A stretch of 64,000 bases of DNA. Source: Odiellus spinosus. Taxonomy: Eukaryota; Arthropoda; Arachnida; Opiliones; Phalangiidae. How positions within the stretch are numbered: the first letter of the stretch is position 1; every line of letters starts with the position of its first letter. The stretch spans positions 5,649,372 through 5,713,371 of the forward strand of contig OY987225.1 of assembly GCA_963920705.1 (NCBI GenBank), written 5' to 3'. Below, one piece after another: positions 33,666-43,134 of the stretch. The notes under the pieces were generated by a model. That model saw only the letters and a program-made list of their open reading frames with translations, ran no database searches and had not been told where the DNA came from. Both the position numbers and the translations under genes were made by a program.

Positions 33666-34725
33666 ATGCCGCGCGAATCTGGATGCTCCTACGCCATTAC
33701 AATTACTGGACAACTACAAGGCCTAAATGTCGGATACATCGAGGAAAGAATACGCGTCGAATTACTCGACATTACAAGGTATGATTTTTATATTTTTATG
33801 CAAATATGGACGCTGTGTGCGCGCCCGCGGCTAACTCGCCGCCGGAATCGCTGCGCGATTCCTGCCTTATATAGGCTCCTCGTCATTAGGCGCATGCATT
33901 ACAGTTGTCGCATGCATTTACAGTTATGTCCTCACTGAGGAGCAGTCTAACGACGATGTCTATCACCACCACTTCTGGTGGAAGTGTCCTCAGGCATATG
34001 ACTACTGTGAAATCAAAAGATGGCTTGGTGCGCTCTACGAACCTGGTAAAGAAACATACACTTTATCCTATGACGTACAAGGCTGCAAGAGCCCAAAACG
34101 TTGGATTTCCTATATTACTAAGGATGCGGGAAATACATGCTATTCCAATCTATCATCTGGTTCATTTCACTTTAATTGGAAACTACGGAGATATGCTGAA
34201 ACTAACCCCACCTTTTCCTACTGTCATAATTTCGTCGTCACCAACTGTCATAGACACCAGTTCATTGCACTGTATCATCAGGAATATCAAAGAGTACGCC
34301 TATCAACCCTTCTTCCATCTGGTCTCCATACAATGCATCAGACTCGGATTGCTATGGCCTTGCAACAGAATAACGGAAGTAGCTTTTATATTTGGGGACC
34401 CAGCGGAAGTGGAAAAACTACTGCAGTCGAAAGGACATTGGGACCGATATCTAAAAGTGTACTATACCTCTCTGGTATGTCCTCAACTAACTGGGACTTC
34501 GGGGGCCTTACACCAGAGACTAAAATTATATACCACCCGGAATTACCTGACGGGTGGTATAAGGCGCATCGATCAACGATTCTCAGACTTATTGATAATC
34601 TTCCGGTCACCGTACAAAAAAAATACGTACAACCCACCGCTACCATCTTTAACGGAATCATTATCTTTGTTTCCAACTATCCCCTCCCTCACAGGACGAC
34701 GCTTTCGAGCGAAGATTTCATATAA
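33666..34725 (+). CDS. Rep: HUH endonuclease with SF3 helicase, 304 aa, one intron
   Basis: Rep proteins start rolling-circle or hairpin replication by nicking DNA and unwinding it. Exon 1 33666-33778 and exon 2 33924-34725 join exactly in frame. Visible: motif 1 YAITITG (residues 9-15), motif 2 YHHHFWW with the metal-binding His pair, motif 3 WISYITKD with the nicking Tyr and Lys, Walker A GPSGSGKTT, a helical ILRLIDNLP stretch, and motif C IIIFVSN. The length is that of CRESS-DNA virus Reps. The Walker B acidic pair is not obvious: the site reads KIIYHPEL. Helicase C-terminal fragments also occur at 28632. It sits beside protein-primed polymerase and dUTPase remains, a combination reminiscent of bidnaviruses and adintovirus-like elements. 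Confidence 0.85.
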
Positions 34726-35189
34726 TCAAAACAGACTTCGATGGTAGCTCCACGGAAGAGGACGTATTCGAGATTCCGCCGTCAGTGGCGGCGGTCAGTG
34801 GCGGCGGAAAAAACCGGTTTACAAGGCCGCAAACCGTTGGCGGAAATTTCGCCGAACAAGAAAAATTAGGCCTAAACGAAAAAACTTCGGTAACGGAAAA
34901 AATAACTTTCGGATCTTTTATACTAAAGAAACTATGCTCTATAATCAAACTTTCGGTCAAGATGCTAACATTCCAGAAACAGAAAAATGTAACTTTCAAT
35001 ATCGCTACAGAAAACAACTAACCAACGTTGTCCCAAATAGCAGTGAAACTAATAACGGTTTCATAGCTAACAATTATAGATACAAAAAATTAATGTGGAT
35101 TAAACTTCAAGTAAAATCATTAAGAATTAACCGAGCAAATATGGTAATTCCTCAATCTTCATTATAAGGAAGTTAATCGAACTGAATTT
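34726..35189. other. Unassigned coding-like stretch
   Basis: Overlapping frames at 34785-35021 and 34934-35167 have Asn/Lys-rich composition and no recognised motif. A 15 bp GGCGGCGGTCAGTGG-type repeat lies at about 34782-34806. Possibly a decayed viral ORF, perhaps the lost N-terminal part of the following polymerase. Confidence 0.3.
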
Positions 35190-35823
35190 ATTGCCTTTTC
35201 TAATTTATGACGGTTCTCATCTCATTGAAAAATTTACAGTTAAGATTTGTTGACAGTTATTCCTACGTCGCTGCCCCTTTAAGAAATTTTACGCAAATGT
35301 TTGGGCTTGAAGATGACGTAGTAAAAGGGTATTTCCCTTACTCTTTTTACAATAGTTCGACTTTATATTATAAAGGGGCACTGCCACCGAAACATTATTT
35401 TAGCCAGGAAAAAATGAAAGATCAGGATTTTTAAAATTTTGAAAAATGGTATGAGAGTCGTGAGAAAGAGGAATATAACATTCAGAGGAATATAACATTC
35501 ACGAAGAAGTTTTAAAATACTGTAACCAGGATGTAAAATTGTTACGGGAAGGGATGGTAGTTTTTCGAGACATTTATTTAAAAATTAAGGGTTTTGATAT
35601 TTTTAGTTTGCCAAACGTAACTATAGCCGGGTGTTTGACTACCATTTTTCTAAACAATTATCTTAAACCGTATACAATGGGAATTGTTCCTCCTAACGGA
35701 TATCACAATCAATTTGTCTATTCTAAAATTATTTTAAAATATTTGCCTTGGTTTGAAAAACAAGGCGTAAAACTCAAACAGCTTTATACGGAGGGGAAAA
35801 ACAAGTTGGTTAATGCCGATTAG
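35190..35823 (+). pseudogene. Protein-primed DNA polymerase B, exonuclease region
   Basis: The frame from 35207 shows FVDSYSY...L..FTQMFGLE, KGYFPY.F and GALPP..YFSQEKM, the ordered hallmarks of the Polinton/adenovirus-type polymerase exonuclease region. After a break at about 35434, YCNQDVKLLREG (exonuclease motif III) and the T.AG...IFL.NYL segment follow to a stop at 35821. It is truncated at both ends with at least one frame break, and no polymerase palm motifs remain. A C-terminal fragment of the same family lies at 49606. Confidence 0.8.
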
Positions 35824-36025
35824 ACGGTTATTATGTACCAAGAAACCCTTTTAAGATACAACGCCTATTTATAAAAATATTTTAATCTAGGCTACTTATC
35901 CCCTCTAGTTCAATTTTTACATAGTGATAACCCATTTAGTTCCATATATAAAGCTAAAAAATATTCACAATTTTAAAGTCTTAGTTCTGTTTAAAGTCTT
36001 AGTAACATAAGAACTCGATAAAAAA

Positions 36026-36723
36026 ATGACTTTCTGTTTGAGTGTAAATTGTGATATTAAAGCAACCGAGCGTTTTGAGACAATTTTGCCCTTAACCGTG
36101 CTTAGTTTTCACATTTGTGATAAAAATGCCCTGTTTAAAAAATTACCCGTGGAAAAGCACGATAACGTTGTTAATATTATAGGAAAACGCGTTTTCGATC
36201 AATGTCGGGAACTTTTAAAAGACTGTACCTATTTTATAACCGAAAAACAAGGACTTTTTCGTTTTAATAGATATAATTGTGACTTGGAAATTTCTCCTCC
36301 CTTTTGTCCTTTTGAGTTGCATATTGGTTATCCTACCTGTCCCTTCGTTCATTTTCGGTGTTCCACATTTCAAATTCACACCAGTTTATATATACGTGGC
36401 TTTACTTTCTATAAAGCGACCATTTTTGCTACCTTGTACGTTACTTAATGAATATCAGTTTTGTTATCTGAAAATAATGATATCCTTATTTAGATATCGG
36501 GAACTTAACATTTTTTGCAAAAATCCTACGCTAGAAATGAGAAAAATAAGAAGAAAGATTAACTATCTTAATCGACAGGTTTGTAATTTTAATTTTAAAT
36601 TTTAATTAAAAAAACCTTAATTTATTTAAATATTAATATGTTATTTACTTTTAGATGAAAAAAATTAAAGCCCGATTTTTAACTCTAGAACCGGAAATGG
36701 ACCAATTTATTACTTTTCATTGA
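36026..36723 (+). CDS. Gene A, copy 2, intact, 187 aa, three exons
   Basis: Exons 36026-36435, 36494-36578 and 36655-36723 join in frame (188 codons). Exon 1 has the same 410 nt length as copy 1. Features are as in copy 1, with NCDLEISPPFCPFE and a final exon rich in Lys and acidic residues. TATATAAAG at 35945-35953 is its likely TATA box, and a partial repeat of TTAAAGTCTTAG follows it. The first intron precedes YRELN and corresponds to the YREFF position in gene D. Confidence 0.7.
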
Positions 36724-36885
36724 ATTTTATAACTTTGCAACTTTTCTTTGTGAAACTATTGCTTTATAATAAATATATTCTTTTACAAAAAAATATTATT
36801 TTTGTAAAATGGTAATTATACCAATTAAATGTAATTATAGTGAATATTTTTATAATTTGTATATTAATTCTACATGACATGAATA

Positions 36886-36920
36886 TATAAATACGAAAAA
36901 ATAAGGTTAATTTTTTCACT
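36886..36920 (+). promoter_or_regulatory. Promoter of dUTPase copy 2
   Basis: TATAAATA at 36886-36893 and TTCACT with its A at 36918, 32 nt apart. The same arrangement precedes copy 3. In copy 1 the initiator A is G. Confidence 0.5.
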
Positions 36921-36948
36921 ATCGAATCTCATTACCAGTTATAAAATT

Positions 36949-37395
36949 ATGGCTAATAAAAATATTTCCGTTGTTCAGCCTTTTTACCCCGTTCTTAAAT
37001 ATTTAAAATTAAGTCCGACTGCTTTTACACCAACTAGAGCTACAAATTGGTCTACTGGTCTAGACTTTTTCTCTTTGTATGGCACAGTAATTCCCGTCAA
37101 TGGGCTTGTCAAAGTGCACACGGGTATTGCGCTTGAACTACCGCCCTACACCGTGGGGACGCTGCTTGGAAGATCATGTAAGTTTTACCTTATTAAACTT
37201 AGTTTTACTTTTAAAATAATAACTAAAATTTCTATTTTAGCGAAACTTTTGGAGGGTATTTTTGTCTATCCCGGAATTATAGACTCAGACTTTCGCGGAG
37301 AGTTGCAAGTTATGCAATATACAATTAAAGCCGGTGATAAAATAGCCCAGCTGATAATTTCACCCATATTATTTAGAGTCGACTCTTTTATATGA
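36949..37395 (+). pseudogene. dUTPase copy 2, damaged
   Basis: Exon 1 (36949-37177) is the same 229 nt length as in the intact copy and has motif I as STGLDFFSL. Exon 2 (37241 on) keeps motifs III and IV but lacks eight residues after DFRGELQVM, and the sequence diverges after the PI residues. The exon carrying motif V is missing, so an active trimer is not expected. Confidence 0.8.
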
Positions 37396-37599
37396 TATTT
37401 TCATCCCCTAGCGAGTGAATGAGTCATTGGCCCCCAGTCTTTTTGGCTACAGAATCCCTCTTTTATATCCGGAGTCATGCAGAAAAATGACGGAGCAGGG
37501 ATGGAAAAATAAAAAATAAATGAGCAGGAACGGAAAAATAAAAATTGGTGTCAGTCCTTGAAAATGGTTTTTTCGGTCAGGGGTCATACAGGGTATTAC

Positions 37600-37845
37600 T
37601 GGACGGTCCGGGCGGGGCTAATTAAGCAAATTTTTTGACGAATGAGCTGTTTATTGACGGATGCGCTGTTTGTTTATTTTGAGGGCGGGGCTAATTAGAA
37701 AAATTTGTAGCCTTTGGGGGCGGAGATGACGCAAATTTGTTGACGGATGATGTCATTTGTTGTTTTTAGGGGAGGAGATTATGCTAATTTGTTGATTTGA
37801 TGACGTCATTGGTTGTTTTGGAGGGGGGGGTGGAAAGATAAGTGT
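37600..37845. promoter_or_regulatory. GC-box / CRE-like direct-repeat block
   Basis: Four or five degenerate units of GGGCGGGGCTAATTAG followed by CAAATTTGTTGACGGATG and a GTCATTTGTTGTTTT-like tail. Contents include two exact GGGCGGGGCTAATTA (37613, 37684), a full TGACGTCA (37801-37808), a near copy GATGTCAT, and ATGCTAAT. The block is distinctly richer in G than its surroundings and directly follows the last gene of the cluster. Candidate enhancer or terminal region of the viral element, by analogy only. Confidence 0.5.
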
Positions 37846-38241
37846 TTTCCCCTTGCACTTTGTATAGGAATAAACTACTTTAGTGGGCCTCTCTTTTCAC
37901 TATTTAGCGAAGTTCAAAGTTAATTTAAAAATTATAACTGTAATTGAAAATATTTCTCGAGGAACTTATAATGTCTGTAGTGTGAACGAGGCTAATACGC
38001 GTAAAGCCCAAACGTTTACCCTTTTTAAAGTGAAAATTGTATTGTTATTTAGGACCACATTGACAAAATGGACTTTAAAGATTTAAAAACATACCTTTGT
38101 GGTCGCCCAGCGGGTAATTGAGCAGGACGGCCTCTTGGAAGAAGGTACATTCAAATTAAATTCTTATGGTTACAATTTTGCTCCCAATTTTGTTACCAGT
38201 AGTGGTTATAATTGTAACAATGAAAATATTTTTATTCCAAA

Positions 38242-38624
38242 GTGATTGAAAAAGAAGTAGAAAAGGAGTTAGAAAAAGTGTTTGAAGATTTTCAAGTCCC
38301 TACCACTATCAAGCACATGATGAGCCCCTATACATCTTCCTCCTCCAAGTCTGACGCCAATCCTCTAGAGACAACCCCCGCCATGGCCTCGATGGGAAAA
38401 ACTAATGGCGATGGAGAGCTTTCTCTGGGCATTAATTGGTGTGTATGTGGGCACTGTGCCGAAATGCCAACAGCCACCGAGAACGTCTGATGCGGGTACA
38501 GAGAGCGGTGTATTGGGCATCGGCCAATTTTTGAATTATTGTGCCTAGAGCTAGCAGTTCTAGTATTGGTTATAAGAATTCGGCACGAGATATATAATGA
38601 TGTAGAATAGCTTGATATAGCCAA
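38242..38624 (+). pseudogene. P2X7-type zinc cytoplasmic-domain-like fragment
   Basis: WCVCGHCAEMPT..E is followed by a TGA exactly where a conserved Cys pair would start (V, stop, C), then RC, FELLCLELAVL and IYNDVE. This matches the Cys-rich domain shared by the P2X7 receptor tail and many transposon-associated animal genes. Preceded by a Lys/Glu helix and a Ser-rich segment. Another copy of the domain type is at 58374. Confidence 0.55.
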
Positions 38625-40255
38625 TTTTAATATGAGATACCTGGGCTATTCCAACCTTTGTCTATGGCTATATGGCAGGTTAGGCATTGGAAACCGGACC
38701 GCTCTGCCATCCTGCTGCGTTTTACACATAAGGGATAGTTATCCTGCTTCTGATTGACTTATGTAGGATATCAAGAGGTGGAAGACGTTGAAAATGGTCG
38801 TGGTCGTGCCCGAAACCGAGGGGGCATTTTCGTCGTGGTACTACCACCCCGTGAAGCACGCCCATTAATGTTATATATTAATTATAGGCGCAAATTGAAA
38901 ATTTAGGAAGTAATAGACCTCTTGCGTTTATTTTGACCCCTCCAAAGGGAGTATCCGTGCCAGTGATCGTTAGTACGGCGACGTCATTACGAGAACATAG
39001 TAGTCGATTCCGAAAGTACCTTAAAACTATAAAAATGAAAAATAACCATAATAACTAACACACGCACGCACGCACGCACGCACCCACGCACAGACACACA
39101 GACACACACACGATCAGGACAGAACCTCTCCATGAACTAAAGTTCACTCGGAGAGGTAAAAATAACTGTTGAAGCGGACACTGCTTTATTCGTAGTACCA
39201 AAAATTGATCGTATCCATAAAACCAGTTTCCAAAACCTTTTCATAGAGGGTTATGGGTTTGTTCGTGCAGGGAGATTGGCAGGGTGGATTCAAATAGCTC
39301 CAAAACTATTGGATCGTTTCACCAAAAAAGGAGTTATCCTAAACGCGTGTTTGCCATCGGAGACTCAGGGAAACGTCCTAAAGTTTATGAGAAAAAAAAA
39401 CGAAAAGTTTCGGTATAAGAGACAATGAAAATATCAAGATAACTCACAACGGCTCTAATCTTCGTTCTTGAACGAACTGGTTTCTCCGTGTACCGCTTTC
39501 ACTTTACTTAACGGGCTTTAAAATTATTTCTATCGGATACTGAAATAGTTTATGCTATCCGTCATCTTGGAATATTTACATTCAAGTTTCATCGAACTAT
39601 GAGTCTTAGACATCTTCCCCGTTTTGGTAAGTTGAAATTTCTACGAAATATTAGCTGTTATAAGAATTAAAAATATTGTAGCCTAGAATCAATCCTTTTT
39701 AAGGAAACTAATTTAACTCATTCGATTATATATTCTCTTAAAAAGCACATGTTGTTAGAATAATATAGATTTCTCGGATCTACGTACAAGACTAATGATA
39801 GTATTCAATCCCGATTTATTATCAGGAAAATTCATTTACTAATAATATTTTTAAGCATTAATTAAATTTGTAATTTGCAGTTATGGATACGAAACCTGTA
39901 CCGGAAACCCACATCTTCATATAACGCCCCGTTCCCGATAGCCGAATTACCCTTTGCTAGTCGTGCTATAAACACCTACCCTCTTGGTCTATCCGGTATT
40001 ACATGTAATAGCGGAGATGTATCATACTGGAATATCTCAAGCCTCTATTCGTCAACTACTTTTCGCAGCTTCGTCAATATCTATTCCCGTGGGGAGGAGA
40101 AGTGCGCGTTGGCAAGCCGAATTTTCGGCAAACCCACGTACCATATTAATAGCATTAATTGTCCGAAAGCGGGTGAGAGCCATAAGAAATGCGATTTGCA
40201 CATATCGCGTTCATAGAAACGCGCGAGGGCCGGTGCAATATATTACGCCACCTTT
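38625..40255. other. No supported gene
   Basis: Low-complexity AC-rich block at 39058-39115. The frames at 39875-40283 overlap each other, have Arg-rich composition, and carry no recognised motif. Confidence 0.45.
39058..39115. repeat. ACGC / ACAC microsatellite
   Basis: Repeated CACG units passing into CACAGACACA units. Confidence 0.95.
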
Positions 40256-40360
40256 ATGGCGCGAAACCCCGAACTGTGGTTAGATGATTCTCTAACCTCT
40301 GAAGATGAATATCCGTCATCAGATTCTTCAGAATCCGATGATTTTGGGAGGTATTCGTAA
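40256..40360 (+). CDS. Short acidic ORF, 34 aa
   Basis: MARNPELWLDDSLTSEDE onward, a Ser/Glu/Asp-rich end similar in style to the tail of gene D. It may be the last exon of a spliced gene whose upstream part lies in the overlapping frames before it. Weak. Confidence 0.25.
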   Translation: MARNPELWLDDSLTSEDEYPSSDSSESDDFGRYS

Positions 40361-40763
40361 AATCGTAAAGAAAAAGTGAAAAAAAAAACCATAGAATATA
40401 ACAATAATAATTCTTAGTCTTATGTTAATAATATAAGAATTATATGTTAAATAGGTGAAAAACCTTTAATTTGTACGTTATTTCGTTAAATTTTGTGTGC
40501 TATCAGAAATTAAACACTCAAATTCTAACAATTTTGCGTTTTTATTCTTAAGCCTATCACCATTAATTAAAAAAACACTACCCTAATTGTTTATAGTCAA
40601 GATTTTAAATTCCTACACCGTACTTTCAAAAGGTACTTTTTTTTAGAAAATTAGGCTTTTCCCTCGATTTCAGAAATGGAAAAAAATCATTCTCTAGGCG
40701 TATATAGAAATTTTAGAAAGATTTTTTGTTCTTTTTTGGTGAATTTAAATGTATATATACATC

Positions 40764-40883
40764 ATGAATTATGTTTACTTCAGAGAAAACGACATGGTAT
40801 GTAAATAGAAACTATACTTAAAAAAATAAATATAGTTTCTATTAAAATACCATGTCGTTTTCTCTGAACTAAACATAATTCAT
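40764..40883. repeat. Long hairpin, 53 bp arms, 14 nt loop
   Basis: 40764-40816 and 40831-40883 are reverse complements at 50 of 53 positions. The arms include CAGAGAAAACGACATGGTAT and its inverse, and the loop is A-rich. There are no obvious flanking target duplications. It could be a small MITE, a precursor of small RNAs, or a replication hairpin. Confidence 0.95.
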
Positions 40884-40888
40884 ACTAT

Positions 40889-41107
40889 ATGCTCACCATG
40901 GTAAATAATAAGTTTATTATATATATACACTGTTGTCACAAATCTAGAAAAACTGGAAAAGTCAAGGAATTTCAAAATAGTTCTTTAAAGCAAGCTTGGG
41001 AACTTTCGTACAGGCTTAGTGACCTAACGAATGTAAATGAAAGTCTCATTAACGGCGACTCTTCCCGTCAAAATTATAATTCTAGAGTTACGAAACTTTG
41101 TATTTGA
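40889..41107 (+). CDS. Unassigned ORF, 72 aa
   Basis: Contains HCCHKSRKTGKVKEF, loosely like an N-terminal Cys/His segment of transposon proteins. Too short to assign. Confidence 0.25.
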   Translation: MLTMVNNKFIIYIHCCHKSRKTGKVKEFQNSSLKQAWELSYRLSDLTNVNESLINGDSSRQNYNSRVTKLCI

Positions 41108-42499
41108 ATCGTGTACGAATTTTGCTTATTTATTCTAGTTCTTTTTACGGTGTGTACTGGTCTAGGCAACTTGAAGGTTTGCGTTGCGAATTTAAAGTTC
41201 TCTTTGCCGTACATCTGTCAAAATGCTGGCTATGCTTTGAATTCAGCAGGTACCAAGTTTTACCCTTTTTCTCGAAAAAACGAAATCTTAGCGCCGAGGG
41301 TATAGCCTAACTTCGTTTACGACGTACATACTGAAATTTCAACCCGACGACAGTGGCGTCGCTAGGATATTTTCTGAGACAGGCTGATAAATTTGAGGCC
41401 CCCCGGACCTGAAATTTTTGCCCCCCCCCCGGATAATTTCTGTTTTTTTTTTTAATGAATTCTGAGCTCATTCAATTTTTTTCCCACCACAATTTAAAAA
41501 TCTTTTTATTTATTAAATTATTCCTCATTTAATGGCGGCGTTTCGCTTACACGCGTTACACGAACTCAGATATTTTAGAAAGTCTAAGTTATACTGTCGG
41601 GGTCCGATTGAACTGTTTGAACTTTTATTTTGAACCGCTCTGCACTCTCCCAATATACCGTAACGATGCAGCTGGACGATTTATGGCGCCGGTCTCTCTC
41701 TCTCATCTTATTTCGAAGATATCTTCGAGATTCGCCATTAGCGTTGAAATGCCATCTACAAGGTCAAAGGCCAAAGGCTATTAAAAAGGACGCCGCTAGC
41801 TTTCAACGGATCGCCCCCAATAACGAACCAAAAAGCCCGGGAACTTATAATATTCTGATTGGCTCGGGATATAGCCCCCGTTGGCCTGACACCAGAAAAA
41901 GATCACGTGGGTGAGCTCAAGGAGAGCACGAAGAAGATTGAAAAAAGTCACTCTGGGTACTGGACTGGTCAGGAAGACGACATGTACAGAAGAAACAAAA
42001 AGTACTGGGTCGGCATATTCTCGGACCACTACGAGTCTCGAGTTTGTTTAATTAAAACAGTAATTCTCGGGTTGTTTGACGCCTCGCATAATTCAATCGC
42101 GCCGAGAAAGAATACGAACGGTCCCGGTAAAACGACGAGAGTGCGTGTGTGCGACGGTGTTAGAAAGAGAGAGTGAGAGCGAACGAATCGGTGATGTACT
42201 ATAGTGTTTTCTTTTAATTTCGTATATAATATTTTGGAGGGATTTTAAATTGTTTATTTATCGTTTTATTTAAACTACGAGTCACGGAAAAAAAGCAGCA
42301 TGCAAATTAAATAGAATTAAACCCTAGCTAAATAGATATAAAGGGATAGATGTGTAATAAGTTATTTTAGAAATGTCAAAGATAACATTAATGGTTAGTT
42401 AATTTAAAATAAAGTTAAAAGCTAGAAAGGTTTAGTTAAGTGGTAAAGCTAAAAGCTAGAAAGGGTTAGTAATAATGGATAGTTATTTGGGATATAAAT
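41108..42499. other. No supported gene
   Basis: Homopolymer C and T runs at 41400-41450 next to GTGGCGTCGCTAGGA, a type of sequence often seen at transposon ends. ORFs at 41630-42176 on both strands overlap and lack motifs. Tandem AAGCTAGAAAGG(G)TTAGT-like repeats lie at 42417-42465. Confidence 0.45.
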
Positions 42500-42754
42500 T
42501 TAGAGGTACCAAGGAAAATGGAAAGTAATCGCGAGATTATAATCGCTATCGTTATCCAGAACATTTAAATTGATAAAAATAGGCTCGCCGGGAGACTGGA
42601 TAACCATAGCGATAAGAAGTTCGTGAAAGCGGCATTCGGGATTCATGCAATAGTAAACTAAATAGGGAAAGGTCCGGATAAGAATCTCGTAGTTTAATTC
42701 GACCGATTGACAGAAAGAGCAGGTGGGATTTTCAGGCATTCTGCAAAGAAACAA
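42500..42754 (-). CDS. Small zinc-ribbon-like ORF
   Basis: A frame entering from a TTTCTTTGCAG acceptor-like site at its 5' end. MPENPTCSFCQS then YYCMNPECRFHELL gives two CxxC/CxxxxC pairs, and FINLNVLDNDSD follows. The Cys spacing and the trailing hydrophobic/acidic stretch resemble the second exon of gene C (32963-33176). Possibly another member of the virus-like gene set. An upstream exon is expected but not identified. Confidence 0.45.
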   Translation of the reverse strand: MFLCRMPENPTCSFCQSVELNYEILIRTFPYLVYYCMNPECRFHELLIAMVIQSPGEPIFINLNVLDNDSDYNLAITFHFPWYL

Positions 42755-43134
42755 ATTTTAACGTTAATTTTTCTAATTTTAGATTCATTGAAGAAATCCC
42801 TGGTAGTGGATGCCCTTTTCATGCAAGGGAAGGAAGTATTTAATAACAGACGCTTAAAAATAGGTCGTTTTCAATAAAGCTTGGTTTTGAGCTTCAAGCC
42901 GCAGGCGCAACGATTTTGCTTGAATTTTTGTTCAAGCTCATATCTATCCCGCGTAGATATTTGCCGTAAGTTGGAGATGAAGCTTACTGACGTCATTTCT
43001 AGTCGTCCAATAGAAATTCATCACTATCCCCCGCTTCTCCTCCTTGGCTAAATAAAACATTCTCGCCAATCGCCATTTTCAGTGGACACGAGTGGAGTGG
43101 TCTGTTTAGTTTTATATTTTTTTAATAATTGAAA

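Noticed and set aside
38577-38590. GAATTCGGCACGAG, identical to a common cDNA-library adaptor
   Set aside because: It lies inside a frame whose residues on both sides fit the P2X7-type domain (VIRIRHEIYNDVE), so it is probably native coincidence rather than vector contamination.
39058-39115. CRISPR-like or regulatory array
   Set aside because: Simple ACGC/ACAC microsatellite without spacers.
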